Shown here: positions 34,365 to 49,300 of the stretch, in pieces
How positions within the stretch are numbered: the stretch's first letter is position 1
Layout: every line of letters begins with the position of its first letter
Assembly: GCA_011032825.1 (NCBI GenBank)
Contig: JAADJZ010000030.1
Span: 248,001 to 312,000 of the forward strand
Reading direction: 5' to 3'
Length of the DNA stretch: 64,000 bases
From: Massariosphaeria phaeospora
Lineage: Eukaryota > Ascomycota > Dothideomycetes > Pleosporales
Translations under genes and position numbers: made by a program
The notes under the pieces: model-generated
The model's input: only the letters and a program-made list of their open reading frames with translations
The model's database searches: none
Told to the model about the DNA's origin: nothing

Positions 34365-37300
34365 CTACATCACCACCTGGTCCTTCTGCTCATCTCCAAA
34401 CCCCTCCAACGCCAATCTGATGTCCTCCACTACCCTCTCCGCATCCTCCAGCCCCAGCATACCTTCTGGGCAGAAGAGCCCAACGTCCAGCGCACCTTTG
34501 CGAATCGTAGCTTCGATGTCGACGGAGTGCTATGAATCAGTTAGCATATCTCCATGCAAGCCAAGTCGTTGAGAGGGATTTGCCAGATGGGTAGATGTCA
34601 CTCACCAAATACGCCTCATGCACATCATCCATACCCCCCAACTCCCTCGGAGCCTCAAACCCATCACCACCCACTACCTCTCTCACCCTGCTAACCCCCC
34701 CTTCCCACGCCCCCTCGTGCGCAATCTTCACCCGGTGCTCACCATTACCACCCTGCAGCTCACCCCCCTCATCCCGCATATCCGGCAAGTTCAAAAAGTT
34801 AACCCACAGATCCACCCGCACACCCGTCCACTCAGCAATCTCCTTCAATCTCGCCCCCGCGTTCGCCACGCTGCAGATCTTCTGCAAATCATATAAAATC
34901 TGCGCCGCTATATTGAAAAGCGTGTTGTTTTCATCCAGCGGCGCCTGAACACGCAGCGGCAGCACATTGAGCGTCGGCACGGCGGCAGAGGCGATGTGCG
35001 CGATGGGCAGGGAGCGGTTGGCGAGGTAGATGCCGATGACGACGTCGGAGGTCGGGGGCGTGGAAGTGAGTGCCGCGTAGAGTTTGGCGACGACGGCGAG
35101 GAGGAGGGAGTGCGTTGTGATGCCGTGTCTGCGGGCGAGGGATGCGAGGGTGTTGACGCTGGGGAGAAGGGCGGGTTTGAAGATCTCGGTTTTTGAGGTT
35201 ATGGGGGAGCTGGGTTGGGCGAGGTGGTGTTGCGTGACGTTGTTGAGGTAATGTTTCCAGAAGGCTTTGCGGGCTTTGATGGCGGGTGGGGTGGTGCTGG
35301 ATGCGAGGAGTTTGTTGAATGTAGGGGGTGGGGCAGGGAGCGTAAGACCGTTACAAAGGTCTTGGAGCTGCTGCATTAGAAGCGGGAGACTGACGCCATC
35401 GTAGAGAGCGTGATGGATTCTCAGTTTCAGGTCCCAACCGGTTGTGTTCTTCGCTGCGAATAGATAGACGCATGGTTGCGTCCGCGTACGATCGTTAACG
35501 GTTGATGATGTTTTCGACTGCTCCCATTCGGTGATGTCGCAGTTCACTTCTCGGCGTACTACTTGAACGTACGACGAGCTACCAGTGTCTGTAGACAAGA
35601 AACAAGTCCGGAGAATAGGATTTCGAATTACAAGCTTCTTCCACGACTCTTGAAGCACCTCGAAGGAGACGGCGCCCTTAAGCTGGTAAGCAAACTCCGG
35701 ATAAAACAAAACTCCACTGGATCTAAGCCACATGGAAAGCATGTAGATTTGCCCGGCAGTAGTTGGCAGAACCTGCTCGATATCCGCTTCGGTGAGACCC
35801 ATATAGCGAAGAGCATCCGTATAAAGTACGCCTCGCATGGCTTGGGTAAGAATATCTTCCGAACTCTTTTCGTCGTCCTCTTCAACCTGCATCCGCTCAT
35901 CCGCAACCTGTGCCATCTTCTTTATAGTACCAGCCTTCATCATCTCGCCAACACTAATATCAACTGATCGTTTGCGGAGCAGCGAGGAGACTTTGATGGC
36001 GCTGATGGAGTCCAGTCCGACATGGAAGATGGTCATATCGTCCGTGATTTCGTCCTCCGGAGTCTTAGAGACAAAGGCTAAGACTTCACGGATCGTTTTC
36101 TTGGTCGAAGAATAGCCGGGTGCAGCCGCTTCCGTCATCTTCGGAGATATGTCGTCCGGAGTCGTCGTCTCTTCGTGCTCGAGCGCTGGAAGGCCGCATA
36201 TTGACGCGCCGTTTGCCTCGAAGCTGATCACTGGAGAGTCGGTATGCTGGATAAGCCTCTTGAGAATTTGATCCAGTGTGTTGAGCAGTTTTTCTGCTTC
36301 TGGTTCCTCGAACATATCGCCCTTCAGTGCACACCGCCACACGAGCTCTTCATCAATAAGCTCCATTTCCACACAGAGCGGATACTCAACATCACTCTGG
36401 CCCTGTACGCTCGTGTACAACTCCGGCCCACTCGAACCACCACTATTGTTTCTCTTCTGGTAGATGAATAGACTCTCAAACAAGTTTCCTTGGATACCAG
36501 CTACCGACTGCACCTTCCGCAGTGGCAGATTCTGGTATGGTTTGATGCTTGAGAAGCTCTCTTGCACATACTGGAGCATGTCTCGACAACTGCCGTGGAG
36601 TATTGTTCGGACTGCGACTGTAGTCATAGTCGGGAAGAGCAATTCGGATTTCACAGCATCGTCGCGACCTGAGAGAACGGAGCCGAATGTAACATCGAAC
36701 GACTTCAAATACGATGCTAAGACCAAAGCGTAGGTAGTCTGCCCTAGAGTCTGGAGGGAAGTACCATTGGCTTTGGCGAACGAAGTAATACTAACCAGAT
36801 CCAAAGCACTGGTCTGTTCTTTCCTGTATACTTTCACTGGTTTCTTGGTGTCTGGATTCTGAAGTCTTGGGAAAACAGTCGGTTTCGCATCAGAGAGGTA
36901 ATCTCGCCAGAAGACAACGGCGTCAGTTCCCGATGTTGTCAGAATCTCGCCCAGGGTGGCCTCGTAACTCGGTCGGGCTTCGAATCTGCCAAGATATGCA
37001 TCCTGAACATCGGCGTGAAGGAGGCTCAGCGACCATCCATCGTACAGTGCATGAGCAATAGAAAGCACTAAGTATGATTGGACCGATGAGTCGAGGAAGT
37101 GAATATGGAACGGCGGGCCTGTATAAGTCGCCTTTGCCACGTCCTGACGAATACTTTCGAAGATCTCGGCGAAGTCAGGCTGTCCGGTGATTTCTTTGTG
37201 CTTCCAGAAATAATGTGGTGTACGGTTGATAATCTGTGCAAAAGAGTAATCAATGTTTGGATCATCAATCTCAATAAACGAAGTGCGCAATATTGGAGAG

Positions 37301-40300
37301 TGCTCCACAACTTCCTCCCAGGCTTTTCGCAGCTTTTCGATGTCAGTGTTTGGCGCTATCCGAAGCACGTCGTGGTTGTAGTATCTCGTGTAGCCTGATG
37401 CAGACATCTCGGCTACCATTGCTTCTTGTAAAGGCGTTAGAGGAAGTATTTGTTCGATTTCGGTCTTTTCGGCTCCCCGGCGGCGAGCATAGTTCTCTAG
37501 CCGCCTCTTATGCGTTTCAAAAATCATGTTAGAAGGTTGATCGCTCCACTCTTGCCTGTTGATTGTGTTGATTTCCATTTTTGCGATCGTGAGGCTGCGC
37601 ATGATACCACTAACAGGGAGGTCGATGTCGTGTTTCTTGAGTTTGGATGACAGTTTGATCGCGTCGATGCTGTCGAGACCGAGTTCGAATATCGACGTTG
37701 ATGGTCGGATTCCTTCGATTTGAATGCCTGCAAGACTCGAGATCTCTGCTCTGATTATCGATGCAGTGGGGGTCCATCCGAACTTGCTATCGTCGGAATG
37801 TATAGGCCGCGGTGCAATTTCTTTGGACTCTTGGTTCCTAAACTTCTCTTCGCGGTAGTAAGTCTCAACTGCTGCTTCGGGGTCGGCCAACGCCGCTTTC
37901 AAACTTTCCTCGAGGCTATTTAGAAGCTGCTCCGAAGTTCTCCTATCCAAGACATGTCCCTGACTGACCAGAGTGAACTTCAAATGCGAGTTCCCTCTTT
38001 GTTCAATCTCAATTGCCAATGGGAAATCAGCCTCGACCTCCCCATCTTCTAGGACTGCCAGGCCATTATTTGCCCACGCATCATCATTGTTTGCGATCCG
38101 ATACACGAACAACGTGTCGAATAGCGGCTGGTCTGGACTCCGCTTACACCACTTCATTATGTCTCTTAATGGTGTATGCTGGAAGGGGTGCGCGGCAACG
38201 TTAAAATCGTGAGTCTCCTTGATTAGAGAGCTCCATGTCGCACTGCGTCTGGGCCTATACTGGTACGGGATAGTGTTGAATAATGGCCCAATGACTCGAT
38301 CTGCGCCTTCGAAATCAATGCTGCGTCCTGAAACCACCATACCGAGTGTGACTGGACCGTGTATGTGCCTGTGCATTACAGAAATCCAACATGCCTGCAC
38401 GATAGCCTGCGCGGTGACATTGAGGTTGCGCCTCGTACTTTCGAAGTCTGTTACGCCCCGAGCGTGTCGCGTAACCATGATCGCGCCTTCGCTTGGCTTA
38501 TCGACGAGATTCGGGAAAGGCGTGAAAGACAAATTCGCGAGGTGAGTCTTCCAAAACTCTTCACTGCCATCAACAATGCGCAAGGGACCGTGAGGCAAGG
38601 CAGACAGAAATGACGGCCGCTCGACGCTTTCAGGACTACCGTTATAATGATTCCAGACCGCCCGAAACATCATCTCAATGCTATTTCCATCGTAAAGCGC
38701 ATGGAATATATGTACGATCAAAACGGTCTTCTCTGTCGAAGTTGCGAAGATAACCTCGAACGGCCTTCTGAGTTCCTTGCGGTTGAGCTGCCACCATTCC
38801 CTTTGGAGCTTTTCACTAGCCTCCTTTAGCGACTCTTCCTCGGAAAGAGGGTAGACCCTCCAAGGAAACGGCATACTCCGGCGTACAGCCTGTACATAGC
38901 CGTCGTCGGTGTTCGCGAATACAGTGCGCAAGATAGGCGTTGATCTGAATACCTCTTCCCAAGAGTCATGTAACCTATCCTGGTTAATGCTGTGATCGAG
39001 CTTGAATTGGAAGGCGTTGAAGTAGAGCCCCCGATCGCTATCAAGAGCTCTTGCAATCATTCCTTGCTGAAGAGGGGTGCATGGTGCGAGAGCCTCGATC
39101 TCCCGTGTGTCGACGAGAAGTGTATCAGCAACACCTCGCCTGTGGCGGTGCTGAATTGCGGTGATATATTGTTGCGCCGCTATGATGGAGCCGCGGTCAG
39201 AAGTTTTGTCCATTAACAGCACCTTGGCTATTTTGCCTATAGTCGTATGCTTCATGAGTACAGATGCTGTCGCATTCGGGAATCCAGCTTGCTTGAACGC
39301 CCTCGAGAGTCCAATGACGGAGATGGAATCCATTCCTAATTCGAAGAAGCTGGACTCCTTAGCAATGGTGTCGTGATCGATTTCCAGCACTTGTTTCAGC
39401 ACATCTCTAATCTTCCGCTCATCTTTCGACCATATTACCTCCTTCTGAGGATCGCCCGAAAGGAGTTGCAAGTCGTTACCGGACAGGTCTTCATACATCC
39501 TACGAAGCTTCCTCGTATCTATTTTGTTGTTTGCCGACAGCGGCAGTGTGGTTATTGACAGGAGATGCGTTGGAATCATGTAACCCGGGAGAGTCTCGTC
39601 GCAAGCTTGCTTAGCTTTTTGTAAATCCGTTGTCGATTCCAGTACGATCTTTGGTTCTGCCGACGTGCTGGAGGACACGACAAATGAAACAAGCTGATCT
39701 TTCTGTTGCTTCGGATGTTTCAATACCAATGTTGCCACGTCCAGTATTCCACCACTACTTCGCTTGATGACTGAGTTGATTTCTCCAATCTCAAGACGCT
39801 GTCCTCTTAGCTTGACTTGATCGTCGACGCGACCTATGAAGTCGAAATCATTGTCATGCAGAATACGGACCAAATCTCCGGTGCGGTAAACCCTCTCGTT
39901 GAAGTGAGCAAGCGTGGGGAAGCGTTCTTTGGTCAGTTCAGGGCGATTGAGATAGCCTTTCCCCACAAGCTTCCCGGACACACATAGTTCGCCGATCGCT
40001 CCCCTCAAAACAGGGACCTCAGAAGCGGGGTTTAGAACAAAGGAGCCAACATTGTCGAATTGGCGCCCAATGTTTGACGGTTTCCCATTATGAGGTACAC
40101 CGGGGTACATCGTAATGCCTATAGTAGTTTCTGTAGGACCGTACCCGTTGTAAATGACACCTTTGGGGCCCCAGACATCGAGAATCTCCTGTGTGAGACT
40201 CTCCCCTCCAGTGATGAAGACGCCCTTGCAAAGACTAGGCACATCGTCCGGATGCAGTATGCGAGCGAGACTAGGCGTTAGATCGATATGAGTGATCCGC

Positions 40301-43300
40301 AAGCTTTCGATCGAGCCTGCCAGATCCTCAAAAAGCAGGTCCCGGGGCGCAGACACAACGCAGATGCCAACCATCCAGCTCCAGTACTGCTCGAGCACCG
40401 AGACATCGAAGTGGAAGGACGCGAACTGAAGCCACCGTGACTCTTCATTCCAATGCCCAGCAAAGAGACGCTCGAAAGAGAGCATGGCTTGGACGGCATT
40501 CTCGTGGGTGAGCTCACATCCTTTGGGAGTGCCGGTGGTGCCCGAGGTGTAGAGGCAGTAGCTCCTATCCTGCGGACCGATGGCTCTCACCAAGGACGGT
40601 TTCGTTCTGGGGAAGGATCGTAGATCAAGCTGATCTAGGTCCAAGATCCTCACGTCGAGTTTACCCCGCAACCTCTGTGACTGGTTTTTCATTGATAGGA
40701 CAATTTGAACCCGTGAATCTTCGACGATAAACGCTTGGCGTGCGGCTGGAGATCCGGGGTCCAGTGCTACGAATGCAGAGCCGGCTTTGAGTATCCCTAG
40801 TATGGCGAAAGACGCCTCAGGGCATTTATCAAAGCAGATGCCAACCAAACTTTCCGGACGGACACCGTGAGAGAGGATGAGGTGCGCAATTTGGTTGCCT
40901 TCAGCATCAAGCTGAGCGTATGTCCATGTGCAGCTCGCATACTCTTCTTTTCGAACCGTGCTCGCGAACTCAAGAGCAATGCGATTGGGGTATTTTAGCG
41001 CGGTCAGCTCAACGAGTTCATGGAGGAGGTTCGCTTTAGAGGGAAGACTTTGTTGTTTCGCGGGAGTTATAGAGTAGATTGCCGGGTCATAGAACATGTC
41101 CGTAGCCTGGAAGTCCAAGAAAACATATCGGCTCATCATATGATCGAGCTGGTCCAGAATCAATGTCGCTTGTTCAGTAGGTACCGCATGTGGTAGAAAG
41201 CTAAGTCGAAACTCCAGCCGATCGTTTTTTGGCTCCAGTTCGATGGAGATAGGGAACTCGACTGTTGCTTTCTCGTCGACGATAGTCCAGAGCTCAGCTT
41301 GCCTCTCGTCGTGGGAGAATTTCTGGTATGCGAAAATGGAGTCGAATAAGGGCTCATTAGGATATCCCATGAGACCTTGGATTGTATTGAGAGGGGTGAA
41401 TTGATGTTGTTGCATTTCAGCACTCAAATCCATGATATCCTTCAGCATTGCCTCCTTGTTGTCTGAGACGTTGCACACAAATGGCACAGTCGTAATACAG
41501 GGAAACACGACAAGTTCGCCACCTTCAAAGTTGCGGCCGGATAAAACAACTCCAGTTGTTATGGTGGGTTCGCCCGTGTATTGGGATAATATTGACGCCC
41601 AGGCAGCAATTCCAGCAGCTTGGAGTGTGATGTTTAACCTTCGACAGCCAGCTTCAAGATCCAGTAAAGAGTGTGAACATATCCTCGTAGCTGTAACAGG
41701 TTCAGTTAGATTATATCTTAGAGGAGCAACATTAGGGAAGTGTGTAGGGGTAGCGGCGTTCCCAAGTCTTTGCCAAAACTCGCTTCCTTGGGTGCTCTTC
41801 CTCTCACTCAATTGAAGCACTTTGTTCAGAGCTGGATCCAATGGCGGAGGTGTATCCGGGACCACACCCATGTACGTGTGTGAGACGTCTTGAAGAATTC
41901 TGCGCAGGCTCTGTGCATCGAACAGAGCGTGATGGATAGCCAGATCAAGACAAGTTGTATCCCCAACACTGACAATCCGAACACGCCATGGCGGCCGATG
42001 CAGCTGATTCAAAACATCGTTCTTCATCCGGTCAAGCCATCCATCGTATTCCGGATTTGAAGTTTCTGTCGTGTCGTTCCAGGGCAGACTGAAGGCCGCA
42101 GTCGTTAAGTGTATCATAACAAAGGCATGCCTGTTATCTTGCACATGAGCAAAGCCAGTCCGTAACATGACATGCTTCTGCATGGTCGAGGACCACGCCG
42201 CTTTCAAACGAGACAACTGAACATCGGCGCCGAGTTGGAATCTGACATAGTTCAAATAGACGGCGCCGTCTTTTGCGATGAACTGTGATATCATGCTTTT
42301 TTGAAGCTGGGTGCACGGACGAATGGCCTCAATATCCTCCTTATTGACACCAAGCTCGTCAGTGATCTCCGCTACATGGTTTTTGTGGAAGTCCTCAAAG
42401 TCGAAAGCGATCTCCACAGGAGCAATGCGCTCGTCCGAGCGGTCGATATGCGCTGCGAGGTCAGTACAATTCATGTACTTCATCACGTCTGTTGCAGTGA
42501 CATGCAAACCCTGTTTCTGGAGCGCTGCGGCTATTTGTACTGCACTGATACTGTCGAGACCTAACTGGAAAATCGAAGTAGTGGGGTATATCCTCTCTAG
42601 TGTAGTCTTCGAGATTTTCGCAAAAACCTCTCGGATTTGACTCTCGGTTGCGCTCCACTGGTGTTTCTCTGGCCTAGCCTCGTCACTTGGGTCGCTCACA
42701 AATCTGGCTTCCTCCGAGTTGTTGAAGAAGACCTTGAGCGCACTTTTGTCGACTTTTCCGGCGAACGACAAGGGTATAGCATCAATGAAGATGAAAAATT
42801 GAGGAACCATGTACGACGGGAGGCTGCTTTTCGCCGCCCTTTCCGCATGCCGTGTCAACTCCAGCTTCTCCTGGCCAGACACAGGATGTCGCGGAACTAT
42901 AAACGCAACTAGTTGGTCTTTCGTGCCGGAATCCAGGGTCAGTACCTGTGTGGTGACAGTGGTAATATTTTCGTGAGAGTTTCGAAGCGCGTGACTGATC
43001 TCTCCCAGTTCAACTCTCAGGCCTCTTATCTTCACCTGATCATCAGCTCGCCCCAGAAACTCAAAATTCCCGTTAGCAAGCATGCGAACCATATCCCCAC
43101 TCTTGTAAAATCTCTGACCGTTCGCATATACGAATTTCTGCGCAGTAAGCTCAGCATTGCCATGATAACCTCTAGCCACTTGCACACCTCCAATACCCAA
43201 TTCTCCTACAGCAAGAATCGGGAGTGATTGGGTAGATTTTGGAGCGAATACAGAGAAGGAAGTGGTAGCGAAAGGTTTGCCGATAATCGTAGTCTTGATA

Positions 43301-46300
43301 TTCTTCCCGACTGCGAAGATAGTATTGCAAAAGGCAGTTTCTGTGGGGCCGAACGAATTGACACATGTTCCTTCCCATTCTTCTACAATCTCTGGTAACA
43401 TTGTCTCGCCGATGCAGAATAGCCACTTCACGCTCGGTACCTCAGCCCTTGAGATGATGCTAGCGACCGATGGGGTAAGGTCTAAGATACTAACGTCCAG
43501 TGAGTTAATCGTGGAAGCAAGGTGGGTCAGCATCGAGTCTTGTTCTGCGGCGCAAAGAGTGAAACCAAAGGTCCAAGCGAGAAAACAGTCGTAGTAACAC
43601 ATGTCAAATGTAATAGCGGCATACTGTAGTAATCTCGAAGTGCGTCGTTCCCAAGGAATCAACGTCCGAGAGCTTTCAATTGTTTGAATAGGAGAGCGGT
43701 GTTCCATAAGAACGGCTTTAGGGGTTCCAGTCGAGCCCGAGGTGTACAGACAATACGCGAGGTTTGTACCACTGAGCTGGCGAATTTTGGGATTTGTCTT
43801 GCTCTCTTCTTCCAAAGTATCCACATTCAGAATGTCGACGTTGTCGCACCAGTCGGGATATGACTCTTTGGTACATATCAGCACCTTTGGCCGGAGGTCA
43901 GATAGCATGAACCTCTTTCTGGTTGTTGGAAGAAAAGGAGCGAATGGAGCGAAGGCTGCCCCTGCTTTCAATATCCCAAGCATGCTAGCGTAAAATTGAG
44001 GGCTTTTGGAAATGTGGACCGGAACGATATCCTCAGGCCCAACGCCTTGCTTAATCAATGCATACGCTATCTCGTTTGCCCTTTCGTTCAATATACCGAA
44101 ACTCCAAGTGGTTTTCGCATTGCCGTCATGGAACTCTAGAGCAATTGAGTCTGGTTGCAGCATTGCATTGCGCTCCATACCAGAATGCAGTAACTCCGAT
44201 TCCCCGAGGCTATGCGAGATGAAGTCTTTGTTGGATTCGGCTAGTATCTTAGGAGGAAATCCAACAGGGTCCTTAGCGGGAGATGCAGGAAATTGGAGTA
44301 AAGCCTGTAAAACATAGTCAAAAGTCTCCGCTATAATCTTTGCTTCTTTTGTGGAAAAGTGACTTGTATGATGATGGAGGACGAGTCTCAATAGATTGTC
44401 TTCCTTGTCCTGCAATACTTCGCAGACGACCGGAATGTCCATGCTTCCCAAATCATGCGCTAGACTCCAAATTGACTCGTCAAGACGCTCGTGTGGCTGT
44501 TGTAAGATGACAGCAGTGTCAAATAAATGTCCAAGGTCATTACGCGCGGTAGCTTGGATCCGTCGCAGAGGCGTTAACTGGAAAGGAGACGAGTCGATGT
44601 TGAAGCTGTGAAGTTGCTTGATGAGCTCGGCGTTGCTTCTCCGAAAGTCGAAATTGACGCGAACCGGTAACGTGTTGAAGCAAGGTGCGACCAAGCGGTC
44701 CAAATCTTTTACGGGCAAGGTCCGCCCGCTCACGACGTTGCCAAAACACAAGTCATCCTCACCAGTGTACAAGTAGAGCAATTTGACCCATGTAGCTTGT
44801 ATCACAGGTAGAAGAGAGACCGATAGGCTCTGGCAGACTTGTAGCACATCGCCAAGGGGACTTTGCAGTACAGTTCCGAACGACTCAGACCGTGAGGTGG
44901 CGATCTGGGCCTTTTCTGTTAAATTTGGGAAAGGTTTGGGCTCCATTCCAGCCAATGCAGACGTCCAGAAACGGTCGGAGGCTTCAAAATCCTGAGATAC
45001 CATATGTTGCAGATATCCTTCGAAGGGGACAGGAGGAGGGAGTGTGTGTTCTGTATAAATCTGTTGGACCTCCTTCTCTAGAATAGAAATGGCAATCCCA
45101 TCATAGAGAGCATGATGACAGCAGAAGATTAATTGTTCCAAAGAACCAGATTTTCGGGTAGCTAGGCCAATAGGGGGTTTTTGTGACTCCAGCAAACCAT
45201 TGAGTGTTCTTTGAGAATACAACTGTACGTCTTCAGTAGGTCTCAACTGATCCCACTCAATTGATGCATTTTCGATGACCACTTGGGCAAATGTATACTG
45301 CTCATGATCCGTCTGTGTGAAAGCGGTGCGTAGCATTGCGTGCCGCGCGACTATAGACGACCAACACTCTTTCAATCGAGACATTTTTCCACTTACGTTG
45401 AATACCATCGTGTTACAGTAAGCCATCTGCCCGTCACGTAGCGTACTTGATAACATAGCTTCCTGGATGGGGGTACACGGCAAAATTTGTTGTACCCGTA
45501 AGCCTCGATCTTGAAATTCTGAGCGGATATGAGAGATTTGATCCTGGCGGAATACGCTGGACAATGGGACAAATCCATGACCAGAAGAGGCTGAGGGGTA
45601 TGCAGAGTCTGTAGCAGAGAGTCGTGCTATCGTGGGGTTCTTCAGAATATTAGACACCGAAATATTTCCCAGACCAGATCGTCTGAGCCCACTTGAGAAA
45701 GCTATAGCTGAAACCGAGTCAAGGCCCATATTGAAAAATGAGGACGACCGCCGTATCCTGTGCGGTGGAAGGCCAAAAATCTGTGCCAGAACTTCCGCGA
45801 AAGCCCTCTCTCGGTCTGAGAGTGTTTCAAGGCTCTCGTTGCTGGATTGAACAGAAGCGACTAGCTCTAAGTGCTCAGGAGTAAGGCCTTCGAAACTTGT
45901 ACGAAGCAATCGCTTATCTAATTTTGCTTGCGGAGTCATGGGAACTCGGTTGATTGGAACTAGATGAGTTGGTATCATGTAAGACGGTAGCCGCAGTTTC
46001 AGCTCATCGAATATGGTGCGGATCGAATACTGGTATTTCTGTGTAATAACTTGCGTGTTCACGGCCAGAGCGTGCGCTCCCTTAAGTTCTTGTCCAGAAA
46101 CCTCAGTGGGTACCCAGAAAGCCACAAGTCTCTGAGTCGAGTCGTCGAGTTGTAGAAGAAGGGTTGCACAATCCCGAACGGTAGAGTTGTCCAGTATCGT
46201 AGACGTAATCTCAGCGAGTTCGACTCTTTGTCCTCGTATTTTAACCTGGTCATCCACACGGCGAGTGAAAAGTATCGAGTCGTCGGGAAGTAGCATGCCC

Positions 46301-49300
46301 ATATCACCAGACCGGTATATACGGCCGAACCTAGGATGATTCACAATTTTCTCGGCGTTCAGGTCGGGCATGTTAAGATACCCTCGAAAGACCTGAGCCC
46401 CTCCAAAACAGAGCTCCCCAATGGCTCCTCGTGGCCTGACAGTAACGCTGTTTGGATCCAGAACGAATGCGGAGGTGTTACTAAGTGGAGAGCCGATATT
46501 GTTGATAAGATCTTGACTGGACATCCGAGGTCGAACAGTTGCGATATTAGTTGTTTCAGCAGGACCGTACTAGCTTCTGTTAGAAGATTATTTCGAATAG
46601 GAAAGTTCGTACAAACACCTTGGTACAACCCTCTGTCTGCCCATTGCCTCTTCACGTGCTCAGTCACAGCCTCACCAGCCGTGACGAGGAATTTAACTTT
46701 CGGGACGCAACTCGAATCAACCAAAGACGCAACAGTAGGCGTCAGACTCAAATGAGTAACGCCAAATTGTCGAATTGAGGCCTCAAGGTCATAAAAGAGA
46801 TCGTCTTTAGCTGCCGTGCATAGACACATTCCATTATTCCATGTGAAGAATATCTCGAACACCGAAACGTCAAATGCTTGCGAGCAGGATTGGAGAAGTC
46901 TACCGTCACTAGAAGTCGGATATATGGTGGATAATTCCTCGAGATTGCTCATCAGATTGTCTTGGGTAACAAGCACGCCTTTCGGGGCACCGGTGCTGCC
47001 AGACGTAAAGATCGCATATGCAAGATGGGCACCATCATACGCGATGGCTGGGTTCTGGTCTGAATACATCGAAAGATCGATATGATCAAGGTCGAGGACT
47101 GTATATGAGCCTAGCTCTCTGAGATGACAGGTGGCTGAACTATCGCTAAGGCAGATTTCGACGCCAGCGTCCGCTAGAATCTTTCGCGTCCTTTCCGGTG
47201 GGGAATCTGGAGCAATAGGCAGATAACCAGACCCGACTTTAAGAACTGCCAGTATAGATATGTATAGATTAACCGATTTTTCCATAAGAACGCAGATGAG
47301 TTTGTCGTAACCAACACCATGACTTATGAGAGCATGTGCAACTCGGTTTGCTCGTGCGTTCAGATCGCCATAGGTGAGCTTGTCTTTTTCGACCATGATC
47401 CCATCTCTGATGTGACCGATAATTAAAGCCTCTTTGCTCGGCGTGCTCACCGCCATCTGCTCAACTCCGTAGGAGGGACCGTGACGTATAGGCGGCCATT
47501 TGGGCGAAGGGTTTGCGATCGACAAGCTATGGGTGCTAAAGCCATTGACGACAGAATCCACAGTACTATCGACGTTGTGCAAAAAGTAGTCCACGACATC
47601 ATCAATCTGATGTGATAAGAAGAGGATTTGTTCCTCGGGAATAGTTGTAGAATCATATGTGGCTTGCAAATTAATGTAGTCGTGATGTGGCTCGAATTCC
47701 AGTGTGATTTTAAACCCTGAAACGTCTGCACTGTCTATAAGCTTAATTCCGCTATCTTCGACGTCCCTAGATATGAGATTTTGCTGCCAAACGAACAGCA
47801 CCTCGAAAAGGTTGCCACCCGAACTGCAGAGTTTAGTGATGTCTCGTAATGGCAGTGTACAATGTTGTAACATCGCACGATTCGTGTCCTGGACATCTTT
47901 CAGAAGCTGACTCACATGAAGGCATTTTGAGAAGTCTGTGCGAAGCGGAAGGGAAGCGATGCATGGCCCTTGGATTTTCTCGATGCCGGTTATGGGAATA
48001 GTTCTTCCAGAAGTTACAGTACCAATAACGACATCAGTCGAATCGAGATACAAGCTCATGACGTATGCAACCGCCGATTGGAAAAAAACTTGTGGGTTGC
48101 AACCACACTCCCTTGCTCGTTCGTGTAAGATAGCGACGTTGATTTTTGACTTCAACTGAACTGACTGAAGTGTACCGCTAGGTAGAATCCTGCCGTGGAA
48201 GTTGGGGAGAGATATAGGGTGGAAATCCCGGAGAGTCTTAGTCCAATATTCAGTATCCCTCGCAAGTTCGTCGGTGTTCCGTAATAGTGAATGGTATTTG
48301 ACGACTTCCCGGAATTGCGGACGAGCATCTAATGTCGCTCCTCTTCTAAGAGTGCCGAGATCGTTCAGGAGAAGGTCTAGTGACCAACCATCGTATAAAG
48401 CATGATGCATCTGGAAGAGTAATCGCGGCCGTTCGAAGCCTATATTGACCTGAATGACCAATGGCCTTAGCAAAGACACGACTGACTCAAGAGAGTATGC
48501 CTTCGAAAACCTTGTGACCTCCATGATCTGCTGCTGTGCCAACCTTTTCCAGACCACTTGTAAGAAAGAACCCGAGGTTCGGGTTGACATGCAGAAACCA
48601 GAGCGTAGTATCTCATTAGTTTGAGCGATTTCTTCGAGAAGCGTGCGTATTTCTGTAAAGTCCCGAGTAGACTGCAATTCGATTTCTACCCAGTTGCAAT
48701 ATGCATTTGGCCTGACTATGGTTTCTGCAAGCATTCCTTCTTGTAATGGTGCACAAGGCAGTATGGACTCAATCTCGTCTTTGAGACCTGTAAGCTCTGG
48801 GATGTCCGATGCGATTTCACGAGGAATACCGAAATCCTGTTGAGAAATCGTTATGTCGCCAGCAGTTGTATGTTGACATATCCGTATTAGGTCTTTAGGA
48901 GTCTTGGCCGACAATACATCGAGGGCCCCTAGGTTATAACCCTGTTCGCGGAGAGAAGAGGCGATCTGGATCGAGCTAAGCGAATCTAACCCCACAGAAA
49001 CCAGACTGGAATCCAACGAAATAACCCAATTCAGATGCCTTTTTACGGTTTGTAAAATAGCTTGACCAGTACGGTCATCCGGTATAAGTGGCGAGATGTC
49101 TTCTTGCACATTCTTTTGTAAATATTGCGCTTCCAAACTCTTTCTGTTGATCTTTCCGGATTCTAGCAGAGGCATATGCCGGATGAAGTGGACGGAAGTA
49201 GGTATCATGAACGTAGGTAGCCAACGCTCACATGTGGCCACTACAGCGTCTTTCTCTAGAGTTCGAGAGCCAGTAGCGCAGAATGCTACGAGATTGTCCT

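Noticed and set aside
46359..46617. Apparent split of the siderophore NRPS into two genes or a frameshift
   Set aside because: A 47-bp intron (46570-46616) with GT and AG ends joins both parts in phase and restores the A-domain motif YGPAETT, so this is one gene.
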